DNA from: Halofilum ochraceum
GTDB taxonomy: Bacteria; Pseudomonadota; Gammaproteobacteria; XJ16; Halofilaceae
Assembly: GCF_001614315.2 (NCBI RefSeq)
Contig: NZ_LVEG02000001.1
Coordinates: 1 to 64,000, forward strand
Direction of reading: 5' to 3'
DNA: 64,000 bases
Every line of letters starts with the position of its first letter. The stretch's first letter is position 1. This document shows positions 17,707 to 26,481 of the stretch, piece by piece. The notes under the pieces were generated by a model, which saw only the letters and a list, made by a program, of their open reading frames with translations, did no database searches and was not told the DNA's origin. The position numbers were made by a program, and so were the translations under genes.

Positions 17707-18408
17707 TTGGGCGTCGAGGGACTGCAGCTGATCGCGTCCGAGTTCCCCGCGCTGCTGGGGGCGACGCTCGTCAACCTGTACGTATTCGCGGCCCTGATCC
17801 CGATCGGCTTTGCCGTCGGGATCGGGGTCGCGCTTGCGCAGGTCTACGGTCCGCGCCCGGTTGCATGGCTCGCATCGGCCTGGGAATGGTTCTTTCGCGG
17901 TGTGCCCGCACTGGTCCTGCTGTTCCTGTTTTTCTACGGCCTCGGCCGTTTCGGTATCGACGTTTCGGCGTTTATGGCGGGGGCCCTCGCCATGGGGTTC
18001 CGCTCGTCGGGCTATCAGTCGCAGATCTTCCGCGGCGCGATCCAGGCGGTGCCGGCCGGGCAGATCACCGCCGCGCGTTCGCTCGGCATGACGCGGACCC
18101 AGGCGGTCGTGACGATCGTCCTGCCGCAGGCCCTGCGCCTGGCGATCCCGGCCTGGTCGAATGAATTCTCGTCGGTGCTCAAGGACACGACACTCGTGTA
18201 CGCCATCGGGATCAATGAGGTCATGCGCTACGCGCGCACGATCTACGTCAACAATCCCGAGATGGCGATGATCACCTTCCTGACCGTCGCGCTGATCTTC
18301 TGGACCCTGACCGCGCTCGGCAACAGCGGCCTGCACTGGCTGGAGCGCCGTCTGGCCGTTCCGGGCTTCGAGATGCGCGGTGGCTCGACCCGACCTACTG
18401 GCAAGTGA
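17707..18408 (+). CDS. Amino-acid ABC transporter permease
   Basis: The start is TTG 17707, with GGAG ten bases upstream in a small hairpin. The 233-residue HisM/GlnP-type permease has about five helices and the EAA loop SGYQSQIFRGAIQAVPAGQITAARSLGMT (about 98-126), which docks to the ATPase. The weak start and sequestered site suggest low output compared with the binding protein. It pairs with the second permease at 19165. Confidence 0.9.
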   Translation: MGVEGLQLIASEFPALLGATLVNLYVFAALIPIGFAVGIGVALAQVYGPRPVAWLASAWEWFFRGVPALVLLFLFFYGLGRFGIDVSAFMAGALAMGFRSSGYQSQIFRGAIQAVPAGQITAARSLGMTRTQAVVTIVLPQALRLAIPAWSNEFSSVLKDTTLVYAIGINEVMRYARTIYVNNPEMAMITFLTVALIFWTLTALGNSGLHWLERRLAVPGFEMRGGSTRPTGK

Positions 18409-18414
18409 GGCCCC

Positions 18415-19158
18415 ATGGACCCCGTACTCAGGATCGACGATCTGCACAAACGCTTCGGCGACGAGGAAGTGATCAAGGGCGTCTCATTCGATGTGCAGCG
18501 CGGTGAGACGATCGTGATCATGGGCCCTTCGGGCACCGGCAAGAGCACGCTGCTGCGCTGCATCAACCGTCTGATCGAGCCCGATCAGGGTCATGTCTGG
18601 CTCGACGACGTCGAGGTGACCGATCCCCGCACGGACATCAATGCCGTGCGCGCCAGGATCGGCTATGTCTTCCAGGATTTCCATCTGTTTACCCACCTGT
18701 CCGCGCTCGACAATGTCGGCATCGGCCTGCGCAAGGTCAAGGGCACGGACCGTAAGCGGGCCACGGAGCGGGCACGCGCGATGCTGGACCGGGTCGGGCT
18801 CGCGGCCAAGGCGAATCAGTATCCCGCGGAGCTCTCGGGCGGACAGCAGCAACGCGTGGCGATCGCGCGTTGCCTCGCGATGGAACCCCGCGTGATGTTC
18901 TTTGACGAGCCGACCAGTGCGCTCGACCCCGAGTTGACGGGCGAGGTGCTGGAGGTCATGGATGAACTCGCCAAAGAGGGTATGACGATGCTCGTGGTGT
19001 CGCACGAGGTCGGCTTCGCGCGCCGCGCGGCCAACCGCCTGATCTTCATGGAGAGTGGGCGCATCGTCGAGCAGGGTGCACCCGATCGATTGATGTCACA
19101 GCCCGAACACGCCCGCACGGGCGAATTCCTGCGGCGTATCGCCGCGATGGACGAGTAA
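18415..19158 (+). CDS. Amino-acid ABC transporter ATP-binding protein
   Basis: This 247-residue GlnQ/HisP-type ATPase has Walker A GPSGTGKST (38-46), LSGGQQQRVAIARCLAM, Walker B VMFFDEPTSALDPE and VVSHE. It sits between the two permease genes, 6 bp from each, in an operon ordered binding protein, permease, ATPase, permease. Confidence 0.94.
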   Translation: MDPVLRIDDLHKRFGDEEVIKGVSFDVQRGETIVIMGPSGTGKSTLLRCINRLIEPDQGHVWLDDVEVTDPRTDINAVRARIGYVFQDFHLFTHLSALDNVGIGLRKVKGTDRKRATERARAMLDRVGLAAKANQYPAELSGGQQQRVAIARCLAMEPRVMFFDEPTSALDPELTGEVLEVMDELAKEGMTMLVVSHEVGFARRAANRLIFMESGRIVEQGAPDRLMSQPEHARTGEFLRRIAAMDE

Positions 19159-19164
19159 CGCGCC

Positions 19165-19842
19165 ATGGAGCTGCAATTCGATCTCGCCAACTGGATGCCG
19201 CAACTGCTGTGGGGCCTGGTGGTCACGCTGGAGATCACGGCGCTGTGCATCGCGATGGGGATCGTGTTCGGGCTGCTGCTGGCGATGGCGCGCCTGTACG
19301 GGCAGCGTCCCATCTACTGGCTGGCCACCGTGTATATCAATTTCTTCCGGGGCACGCCCATTCTCGTCCAGCTGTTCATCGTCTATTACGGGCTGCCGAG
19401 CATGGGCATGGACTTCAGCCCGTTCGTGGCTGGCGTCCTCGCGCTGGGTCTGAACACGTCGGCCTACCAGGCCGAATATTTCCGTGGCGCCATCCAGTCG
19501 CTGCCGGCCGGACAGATGCTGGCGGCGCGTTCGATCGGGATGAGCCGCGCGGTCGCCCTGCGCTGGATCGTGCTGCCCCAGGCCCTGCGGCTGGTGATCC
19601 CGCCGTGGTCGAACGAGTTGATCCTGATGCTGAAATACTCCTCGATCGTCTTCTTCGCGACGGTCACCGATCTCATGGGGGCCGGCCGGATCATCGCGGG
19701 CGAGACGTTCCGCTACTTCGAGGTCTTCATCCTCGTGGCGCTGATGTATCTCGCCATCGTGCTGCTTCTCTCGACCGGTTTGCGCTGGCTGGAGGCGCGC
19801 CTGCGGGTACCGGGTCTCGGCGGTTCCGGCACGTCCGCCTGA
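19165..19842 (+). CDS. Amino-acid ABC transporter permease
   Basis: The 225-residue second permease of the importer has five or so helices and the EAA loop TSAYQAEYFRGAIQSLPAGQMLAARSIGMS. It is the last gene of the operon. Only 17 bp separate its stop from the stop of the convergent ABC-2 permease gene, which leaves no room for a separate terminator. Confidence 0.9.
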   Translation: MELQFDLANWMPQLLWGLVVTLEITALCIAMGIVFGLLLAMARLYGQRPIYWLATVYINFFRGTPILVQLFIVYYGLPSMGMDFSPFVAGVLALGLNTSAYQAEYFRGAIQSLPAGQMLAARSIGMSRAVALRWIVLPQALRLVIPPWSNELILMLKYSSIVFFATVTDLMGAGRIIAGETFRYFEVFILVALMYLAIVLLLSTGLRWLEARLRVPGLGGSGTSA

Positions 19843-19859
19843 GCCGCGGCCGGGTCCGT

Positions 19860-20621
19860 TTACGTCCGCAGCCGGTATCCCGTACGGAAAATCCACGCCA
19901 CCACGGCGAGTCCCACCGCCAGGAAAACCAGGATCATGGCCAGGCTCGCGGCCACGCCGACATCGGTGGTCTCGTAGAAGCTCCAGCGGAATCCGCTGAT
20001 CAGATAGACGACCGGGTTGAACAGCGTCACCGTCTGCCAGAAGGGCGGGAGCATGTCGATCGAATAGAACGTGCCGCCCAGGAAGGCGAGTGGCGTGATG
20101 ATCAGCAGCGGGATGAACTGCAACCGTTCAAACCCGTCCGCCCAGATCCCGATAATGAAACCGAGCAGGCTGAACGACACGGCCGTCAGTACCAGAAACA
20201 CGAGCATCCACACCGGATGCGCGATCTCCACGGGTACGAACAGTGCGGCGGTCCCGAGGATGATCAGGCCAAGGATGATCGACTTGGTCGCGGCCGCGCC
20301 GACATAGCCGAGCACCGCCTCGGTCGACGAGATCGGCGCCGACAGCAGTTCGTAGACGGTCCCCAGGAAACGCGGGAAGTAGATCCCGAAAGCCGCATTG
20401 GTCGTGCTCTGCGTGAGTACCATCAGCATGATCAGACCGGGCACGATATAGCTGCCGTAGTCGATGTTGTCGATCTGCTCGATCCGCGAGCCGATCGCGG
20501 CGCCGAATACGACGAAATACAGTGACGTCGTGACCACCGGCGAGACGATGCTCTGGAACAGGGTCCGACGCGTACGCGACATCTCCGAGAGGTAGATCGC
20601 GCGGACGGCATGGATATTCAT
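19860..20621 (-). CDS. ABC-2 type exporter permease
   Basis: The 253-residue protein has six membrane helices and the ABC-2 pattern: [25 protein letters not shown], a [12 protein letters not shown] segment and a [15 protein letters not shown] loop before the last helices. It is most like the YadH/NodJ class, whose physiological cargo is mostly unknown. It overlaps the ATPase gene by 4 bp and forms a two-gene exporter with it. Confidence 0.88.
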   Translation of the reverse strand: MNIHAVRAIYLSEMSRTRRTLFQSIVSPVVTTSLYFVVFGAAIGSRIEQIDNIDYGSYIVPGLIMLMVLTQSTTNAAFGIYFPRFLGTVYELLSAPISSTEAVLGYVGAAATKSIILGLIILGTAALFVPVEIAHPVWMLVFLVLTAVSFSLLGFIIGIWADGFERLQFIPLLIITPLAFLGGTFYSIDMLPPFWQTVTLFNPVVYLISGFRWSFYETTDVGVAASLAMILVFLAVGLAVVAWIFRTGYRLRT

Positions 20622-21637
20622 CGCGAATCCTTTACCAGATCGACGAAGATGTCCTCGAGCGAGCTCTGGCTGGTGTGCAGGTCATGGAAGCGGATGCCGT
20701 GTGCGGCCAGGTCATGCAGGAGCCCGGTAACTCCGGTGCGTTGGCCCTGGGTGCCGAAGGTATAGACAAGCTCCCGTCCGTCGTCGCTGAGCTCCAGACC
20801 ATGCCGGATGAGGTCCGCCGGCACTTCTTCCAGCGGTTCCTGCAGCTGCAGCTTCAACTGCTTGCGGCCGAGTTCCTGCATCAGCTCGTCCTTCGCCTGG
20901 ACCCGCACGAGGCGCCCGCCGTGGATGACGCCGACGCGGTCCGCCATCTCTTCCGCCTCTTCGATGTAGTGCGTGGTCAGGATCACGGTCACGCCGCCCT
21001 CGCGCAGTGAGCGTACGACCTCCCACATCTCCCGGCGCAGTTCCACATCGACCCCGGCGGTCGGCTCGTCGAGGAACAGCACGCGCGGCTCATGCGCCAG
21101 TGCCTTGGCGATCAGGACGCGGCGTTTCATGCCGCCGGAGAGCGTCATGATCGCGTTGTTGCGCTTGTCCCAGAGCGCGAGGTCGCGCAGGACCTTCTCG
21201 ATGTGAGCCGGGTTCGGCGGCTTGCCGAACAGGCCCCGACTGAGGCTTACCGTCGCCCAGACCGACTCGAACGTGTCGGTGGCCAGTTCCTGCGGTACGA
21301 GCCCGATCATGCCCCGGGCCTTGCGCCAGTTGCGGACGATGTCGTGGCCGTGCACCGCAACCCGTCCGTCCGTCGGGTTCACGAGGCCGCAGATGACGCC
21401 GATCAGCGTCGTCTTGCCGGCGCCATTGGGGCCGAGCAGAGCGAAGATCTCGCCGCGCTCGATCTCCAGGCGGATGTCGTGCAGTGCCTGGTGCCCCGAG
21501 TCGTAGACCTTGTTCAGGCCCTCGACGGCGACCGCCGGCGGTCCGGCGGCCGGATTCCTGCGCGTGTCCTCCGGCACCGGGTGCGGGCTGTCGGTGCGTG
21601 AGCGGCGGTGCGAATCGGTACTGGCGCCGGTATCCAT
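20618..21637 (-). CDS. ABC-2 type exporter ATP-binding protein
   Basis: This 339-residue ATPase has Walker [12 protein letters not shown] (near 68-78), signature [15 protein letters not shown], Walker [18 protein letters not shown] and switch [18 protein letters not shown] roughly 90-residue tail (from about 245) follows the nucleotide-binding domain, as in YadG/CcmA-like exporters. The N-terminal 35 residues are Ser/Arg/Pro-rich, so a later start is possible. It pairs with the permease downstream, and the substrate is unknown. Confidence 0.9.
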   Translation of the reverse strand: MDTGASTDSHRRSRTDSPHPVPEDTRRNPAAGPPAVAVEGLNKVYDSGHQALHDIRLEIERGEIFALLGPNGAGKTTLIGVICGLVNPTDGRVAVHGHDIVRNWRKARGMIGLVPQELATDTFESVWATVSLSRGLFGKPPNPAHIEKVLRDLALWDKRNNAIMTLSGGMKRRVLIAKALAHEPRVLFLDEPTAGVDVELRREMWEVVRSLREGGVTVILTTHYIEEAEEMADRVGVIHGGRLVRVQAKDELMQELGRKQLKLQLQEPLEEVPADLIRHGLELSDDGRELVYTFGTQGQRTGVTGLLHDLAAHGIRFHDLHTSQSSLEDIFVDLVKDSR

Positions 21638-21887
21638 GATGGTCCGTTTCTCTCAGGAAGCTGTAAGGCGATGGGCGACGTGCGCCCGTTCAACCCGGGA
21701 CCCGTTCGTCCGGGTATGCCCAGGTGGATGATGGGGCATCTTCATCGACAGGGCCATGTGTGTGGCTGGGATCCCCCGCATGTCGTTACGCAGCCGTAAT
21801 CGGCGTTTCAGGGCCAATCCATGCCGCGGGTGCAATATCGTCCCTGCACCTGAAAGGGGTGCGATCACATGATCCCGGAGGTCGATT

Positions 21888-22301
21888 ATGGGTAGCCGCA
21901 GACGCAATTGCAGTAGAAGGGTAACCAATACGCTGGTAGCGGGTGCGCTGGTGCTCGGCGGCAGTGGCGCGATCGCCGCAAGCCCGGAGCGTCTCTACCA
22001 GGACGAGATCGCCGATGAGGCGAGCCCCGTCGAGGTGGACGAACTCACCGACGACGATCTGCACGGCTTTATCGAGGCCGCGCACGAGATCCAGTCGATC
22101 CGGGCGGAGTATGCCGGGAAGATCAGCGAGGCCGAACCGGATAAGCGTGCCGCCCTTCAGGCCGAGGCGGCCGAGAAAATGGCCGCGGCGGTGGAGGATC
22201 AGGGACTGGAACTCAGCCAGTACCGCGAAATCGGGTATCTGCTCGAAAACGACGCGGATCTTCCGGCCCGGCTCGATCGGGTCGCTGCAGATCCGGGGTG
22301 A
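21888..22301 (+). CDS. DUF4168 domain protein, exported
   Basis: GGAG precedes ATG 21888. The 137-residue product has a signal peptide (about 1-30, VTNTLVAGALVLGGSGAIAA) and a helical domain. The conserved stretch LHGFIEAAHEIQSIRAEYAG...AEAAEKMAAAVEDQGLELSQYREIGYLLENDADL is that of DUF4168. The function is not known; it is probably a small periplasmic helical protein. A paralogue at 56634 has the same EKMAAAV-(E/Q)-D-x-GL core. Confidence 0.82.
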   Translation: MGSRRRNCSRRVTNTLVAGALVLGGSGAIAASPERLYQDEIADEASPVEVDELTDDDLHGFIEAAHEIQSIRAEYAGKISEAEPDKRAALQAEAAEKMAAAVEDQGLELSQYREIGYLLENDADLPARLDRVAADPG

Positions 22302-22313
22302 CCGCCGTGAACG

Positions 22314-22338
22314 CGGCCGGCCCTGATCGGGCCGGCCG
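22314..22338 (+). terminator. GC hairpin after the DUF4168 gene
   Basis: The 10-bp perfect stem CGGCCGGCCC/GGGCCGGCCG with loop TGATC begins 12 bp past the stop. It lacks a T-run, so it may act as a weak terminator or an mRNA end. It lies in a gap between convergent genes and could serve both strands. Confidence 0.5.
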
Positions 22339-22423
22339 TTGACGGGCCGGTGTCGCAGCTACTGTGCTATACGCCGATGACGGGTCGGGGGTCCGGGAAG
22401 CCTTGCGGGGTGGGCTCTCAAAC

Positions 22424-23821
22424 TCAGTCATCCGGTTCCTCGATTTCGACTTCATCGGCCGACTCGGACAGGTCGGGGGCGGCCTGATTCCATGTAATCT
22501 CGACGATCGTGCCCTCGGGGAGGTCGCTGATCGGGCCGTCTTCGATCACCGCTTCATCAATCCTGACCGTAATGCCGAGGAGTGTGATCGATTGGTTTGC
22601 GGCGTCAAAGCTTTGGACGGGGCCCTCTATGACCGCCTGGTCTTCGGGGTCCTCCCGCTCGAGGCGCGTCGCGACCACCGATGCGCCGCCATTCGCCACA
22701 TAGCCGTCGATTTCCAGGTAATTGCCGGGGGCGATGTCCCCAACGCCGAACGCGTCGATGCCTCCGCTATCGTCCTTTAGGCGGGTCCGGTCGGTAATCC
22801 GGACGCTCAATGCACCGTTGAAGAAGCGGACACTCGTCAGATCGCTTGAAACGTCCGAAACCCTCGCCTCGATCTCGACATTCTCCTCCCGGTCAACTTC
22901 GATCCGGCGGGCGATCAGGACACCGTCACGATTGAACGAGCCGTCCACCTCCACCTCCGCGTCGAGGCCGATGTCGCCGCCCTCGACGGTCGCGCCGCTG
23001 CCGTCGACCGTCACGCCGTCGACGGTGAACGGGGAAGAAAGCGTGTCGAACGCCTCGACGATCCCCTCCAGTTCGACCGCATCGTCGGGTTCGGCGCGAA
23101 GGTCATCCATCGCCGCGACGTCATCGGCCTCGAATCGCGGACTCGGTCTGGACTGGTACATACCCGTTGCGACCACGCGCTCCCCGGCGTCCGGCGGGAA
23201 GGCAGTATCGATGCGCAGGCCGGCGATCTCGAAGCCATCCGGAGAGACGGAGGTGGCCCTGCCCACGATCTGATCTTCCGGGAAGTCTCCACTGCCGGGA
23301 CGTAAGCGGATATGCGAGGCGACGATCTCCCGTCCGGAGTTGCGGAACCCGCTGACCAGCACACGATCTCCCTCAGTGAGTCCGTCAGCGCTCGCGCCAT
23401 TTGTGAACAGGGTCGTGGGGGTGACCTGCACCACCTGTCCCATCACGGCCAGGGTTCCGGTGTCGGTCCCCGCCGGGATGCTGGTGCCGGTGATCGGCCC
23501 GACCAGATCGGGGATGAATTCCACCGACTCCGCGACGCCGTCATCGAAGTCGCCCCGGACATCGACGACGTAACCGACCTCGAGCGCGGACTGGGTTTTC
23601 GGCGTGCCGTTCACCGCGATCTCCGCGGATTCGACGTCGAATCGCCGCCCGTTGACGACGATACTGCCGATGGCGGAGATGCTGCCGCTGCTGATGCCGG
23701 TTCCACCAATGCCGCCCGGGTCGCTGTCGGCCACCGTGTCGCCGCTGCTCCCACCGCCGCAGCCGCCGAGGAGGAGTGCAATCAGGAGTGCGGTCAGTAT
23801 CTGCAGGGCGCGTTGCGTCAC
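22424..23821 (-). CDS. DUF5666 repeat lipoprotein
   Basis: A lipoprotein signal (LTALLIALLLGGC) is followed by a Gly/Ser linker and about six repeated beta-modules of 60-70 residues (rough pattern: strand, G-x-V, T-F-x, L-x-x-GD-x-V-x-V-x-G, A-x-x-I). The first module begins SGSISAIGSIVVNGRRF, the DUF5666 hallmark. The 465-residue protein is acidic and should sit on the periplasmic or outer face of a membrane. It overlaps the DUF6502 gene by 4 bp and is the last gene of the operon. It has a long paralogue at the head of the operon. Function unknown; adhesion, polysaccharide or cation binding are possible. Confidence 0.82.
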   Translation of the reverse strand: MTQRALQILTALLIALLLGGCGGGSSGDTVADSDPGGIGGTGISSGSISAIGSIVVNGRRFDVESAEIAVNGTPKTQSALEVGYVVDVRGDFDDGVAESVEFIPDLVGPITGTSIPAGTDTGTLAVMGQVVQVTPTTLFTNGASADGLTEGDRVLVSGFRNSGREIVASHIRLRPGSGDFPEDQIVGRATSVSPDGFEIAGLRIDTAFPPDAGERVVATGMYQSRPSPRFEADDVAAMDDLRAEPDDAVELEGIVEAFDTLSSPFTVDGVTVDGSGATVEGGDIGLDAEVEVDGSFNRDGVLIARRIEVDREENVEIEARVSDVSSDLTSVRFFNGALSVRITDRTRLKDDSGGIDAFGVGDIAPGNYLEIDGYVANGGASVVATRLEREDPEDQAVIEGPVQSFDAANQSITLLGITVRIDEAVIEDGPISDLPEGTIVEITWNQAAPDLSESADEVEIEEPDD

Positions 23822-24663
23822 GGGGATTTCTCCTTGGCGTCCTGGCCGGCAGCCGGCCCGCGCCGTTCTTCAATCTGGTGAATGCCGAGTCCAAGCCGAA
23901 CGCGGCCACTGCCCAACGCCCGGGACGGCCCCTCGCGATCGCATTCGTCGAGCCAGCGATCGAATTCTTCCAGTAATTCCTGGCTGCGACGCGCCGCCAG
24001 CGCCCGGAAGGCCTCGGCGTATTCCTCGGGGATGTTGTCGTAGCAGACCTTGCGCTGGAAGCGTGCCTGCTCCGGTTCGTTTTCCAGGTTGTGCTCGATG
24101 GTTTCGATCAGATCGCGGGTGTCGGTGCCGAGGATGCGAAGCTTTTCGGTCACGTCCTGCGCCGGGATATAACCGTGCCGGGCGAGATGTACCCGGCCGT
24201 CGTCGGTCGTGACGATCGCTCCCACTCGTGCGAGTTCGTCGTGGATCGCCCGGACCGTCATATCACCGCTGTAACGCTGGACGAGCCCCGCGAAACCGTA
24301 CTCGGCATCCGGCTGCAGGTCGGCGGGTTCGCCGTTGGCATCATGGAAATCGGGATCGCGCAGCCACCCGGAAATCACCCGGGCAGCGCGGTTGTAACGC
24401 TCATCGAGGCTGTCTGGGCTGTCCTCGGGAAGGCGCCGCAGCCTCGCGACTTCCTTGCGGTTCAGCCCGGTCAGCACGGCGATACGGGAAGTCGTCTGCT
24501 TGCGGCCCGGCACCGTGAAGTCGCGTTCCGCGACGGTGACGTAGACCTGGCGCAGGAGGTCGCTGAAGGCGCCATAGGGCACGCCGTAGCGCAGCAGAAT
24601 CCGCACGAGCGGCGTCAGCAGGCGGGCGAGTGCCCGGGCGATGATGTCGGAGTGCTGTGCCAT
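23818..24663 (-). CDS. DUF6502 family protein, putative regulator
   Basis: The 281-residue soluble protein begins DIIARALARLLTPLVRILLRYGVPYGAFSDLLRQVYVTVAERDF and contains TTSRIAVLTGLNRKEVARLR, a helix-turn-helix-like segment, which fits DUF6502. The C-terminus is polar and helical. A DNA-binding role is likely but unproven. It lies between the two DUF5666 genes, overlapping the downstream one by 4 bp and 62 bp from the upstream one, so the three probably form one unit. It could regulate the operon through the dyad at 26258-26277, which is inference. Confidence 0.75.
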   Translation of the reverse strand: MAQHSDIIARALARLLTPLVRILLRYGVPYGAFSDLLRQVYVTVAERDFTVPGRKQTTSRIAVLTGLNRKEVARLRRLPEDSPDSLDERYNRAARVISGWLRDPDFHDANGEPADLQPDAEYGFAGLVQRYSGDMTVRAIHDELARVGAIVTTDDGRVHLARHGYIPAQDVTEKLRILGTDTRDLIETIEHNLENEPEQARFQRKVCYDNIPEEYAEAFRALAARRSQELLEEFDRWLDECDREGPSRALGSGRVRLGLGIHQIEERRGPAAGQDAKEKSP

Positions 24664-24725
24664 CCGTTACCTGCGGTCGCGTTGAAATGCGGGAACCGGC
24701 CGCAGCCGGTCCCCGCGCGTAGGGC

Positions 24726-26213
24726 TCAGTCGTCGTCATCCCCGTCGTCATCGCCATCGTCGTCGAAATCATCATCGTCATCGAAGTCGTCATCGTCATC
24801 ATCGTCTTCGATTTCGATGGATGCGGCCGGGGTGGTCGCGGTCGACCCGAATGTGTCGCCGTCCCACTCGGCCTCGACGATCGTCGCGTTGTCGACGATT
24901 CGGGAGAAAAACTCCGAGCGGCTCAGGCGGTCGTCATCGTCGTCCTCGAACTCGGTGCTGCCGCCGGTCAGGACCGTGACGCCAAGGATCTCCAGGGTCT
25001 CCGCTCCGGTGTCGGTCGCCGTCACGACACCGCGGAGTTCGCGATCATCGTCATCATCCTCGCGTTCGATCTCATGCGCGATGACCCTTCCGTCCGGGGT
25101 GATTCGGCCCTCTACCTCGACAAAATCGCCATTATCGAGTTGGTCCAGCCCGTTGAAGTCGTCGAACTCGGTGTTCTCATCGAAGGTGATGGTCACACCC
25201 AGGACGGTGATCTCGTCCTCCGCCAGGTTGATCGACTCGACCGGTCCCGACACCCGGGCGTCATTATCATCGAACTTGATCTTGGTCGCCTGCAGGGTCC
25301 CGTCGCTCAGGAGAATACCTTCGACCTCGACCCGGGCGCCGACGACCAGATCGGCAGCCGTTCCGATGCGGAAGGTCGCATTGCCGGCGCGCACCAGCAG
25401 ATCACCGCTTACCCGGAAAGTGCCGTCGCCGTTGACCGCGGTGACTATGCGCTCGATTTCGATGCGCTGGCCAGGGCGGGCGCCGGCCGGCGTCTCGCGT
25501 TCGACCTCGGTGGCGACCAGTTCGTCATCACCGGCACTGTACGTCCGGGCTTCATCCTCGACCTCGACCAGCAGACCGTTCCAGTTGCCGCCTGGCAGAT
25601 CGTCGCGCTCGGCATTCTGGTAATCGACCGTCAGGCCACCGATCTCGAACCGCAGCGCGCCCGGATCATGATTGGTGACGGTACCTGTCACCGAATACTC
25701 GTCATCATCGTCTTCCTTCTCGATGTGCGACGCACGAATCGCGTCAGCGTTATCGCGCAGGCCGTAGATCTCGACGATATCGCCTACGGAGAGATTGCCC
25801 GGCTCGCTGTCTCCGCCATCGAAAACCGTGGCGGCATCGATCAGCACGGTCTGACCCATGACGGTGAGGCGCTGGTCGTCAACGACGATTTCGTCCACCG
25901 GACCGCGAACGGCCTCGTCGATCTCCACCTCACGACGATTGTCGTCATCCGATACCCGGACCATCATGCCGAGGGCCAGGTCACCTTCGCCACGATCGTC
26001 GCCATCCTGCTCGATCGAGACATTCGGGCCAGCGATTTCAAGGCGCCGCCCATTGACCACGATGCTCCCGAACGCGGAGATCGAACCACTGGTTACGTCG
26101 GTCGATCCATCGTCATTGCTACTGCTGCCGCCGCCACTGCCGCCACCGCCGCACCCCGCTATTGTCAACGCTATGCCGGTGGCAAGGAGGATGCGTTTGC
26201 CCGAGATCAACAT
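24726..26213 (-). CDS. DUF5666 repeat lipoprotein with Asp-rich tail
   Basis: ATG 26213 with GGAGAAGG upstream starts a lipoprotein signal (LLATGIALTIAGC); the longer frame from 26276 would run into the promoter. The 495-residue product has a Gly/Ser/Asp linker, then the module start SGSISAFGSIVVNGRRLEI and about six DUF5666 beta-modules. Several end in clusters of Asp/Glu (EKEDDDDEY, EREDDDDDR). The C-terminal 30 residues are almost all Asp with Phe and Gly, and the DNA there is a GAT/GAC-rich low-complexity run. Such tails bind Ca2+ or suit high salt. It heads the DUF5666-DUF6502-DUF5666 operon. Confidence 0.82.
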   Translation of the reverse strand: MLISGKRILLATGIALTIAGCGGGGSGGGSSSNDDGSTDVTSGSISAFGSIVVNGRRLEIAGPNVSIEQDGDDRGEGDLALGMMVRVSDDDNRREVEIDEAVRGPVDEIVVDDQRLTVMGQTVLIDAATVFDGGDSEPGNLSVGDIVEIYGLRDNADAIRASHIEKEDDDDEYSVTGTVTNHDPGALRFEIGGLTVDYQNAERDDLPGGNWNGLLVEVEDEARTYSAGDDELVATEVERETPAGARPGQRIEIERIVTAVNGDGTFRVSGDLLVRAGNATFRIGTAADLVVGARVEVEGILLSDGTLQATKIKFDDNDARVSGPVESINLAEDEITVLGVTITFDENTEFDDFNGLDQLDNGDFVEVEGRITPDGRVIAHEIEREDDDDDRELRGVVTATDTGAETLEILGVTVLTGGSTEFEDDDDDRLSRSEFFSRIVDNATIVEAEWDGDTFGSTATTPAASIEIEDDDDDDDFDDDDDFDDDGDDDGDDDD

Positions 26214-26257
26214 TGCCCTTCTCCAGTTGAGAACGGGCGGTGTGGTCTCCGCCCATA

Positions 26258-26292
26258 TTTGGGAGTATTTTCCCAAAAATGGAGAAAGTCAA
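26258..26292 (-). promoter_or_regulatory. Promoter with overlapping operator-like dyad
   Basis: On the minus strand TTGACT (26292-26287), a 17-bp spacer and AATACT (26269-26264) form a good sigma-70 promoter about 45-50 bp ahead of the lipoprotein start. A perfect dyad TTTGGGA-N6-TCCCAAA (26258-26277) covers the -10 box, the position expected for repressor binding. This is the only strong promoter seen for the three-gene operon. Confidence 0.65.
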
Positions 26293-26402
26293 CGGAATCC
26301 CACGCGTCATGCTGATCCCGAAGGGATGCCGGATGCTTACCGTCAGCCCAAAGCGGGGCGGGGAAGCGCTGATCAAAACCGGGCAGCGCGTAGGGGAACG
26401 GT

Positions 26403-26467
26403 GTAGGTCGGGCTTACAGCCCGACAAGAGTAAGCCACTGATCTGTCGAGCTGTAAGCCCGACCTAC
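26403..26467. repeat. Dispersed palindromic repeat, family A
   Basis: Perfect 18-bp outer arms GTAGGTCGGGCTTACAGC (26403-26420) and its complement (26450-26467) flank a 29-bp centre. Each end can also fold into its own small hairpin (GTCGGGCT..AGCCCGAC). A second copy with the same plan lies at 37178-37240. It is located between the LysR gene stop and the lipoprotein promoter. Confidence 0.8.
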
Positions 26468-26481
26468 AGGACTCCCTGCAA

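Noticed and set aside
26403-26467. Rho-independent terminator for the LysR gene
   Set aside because: The stem is long but has a 29-bp centre and no T-run, and a matching copy occurs elsewhere, so it is better called a dispersed repeat.
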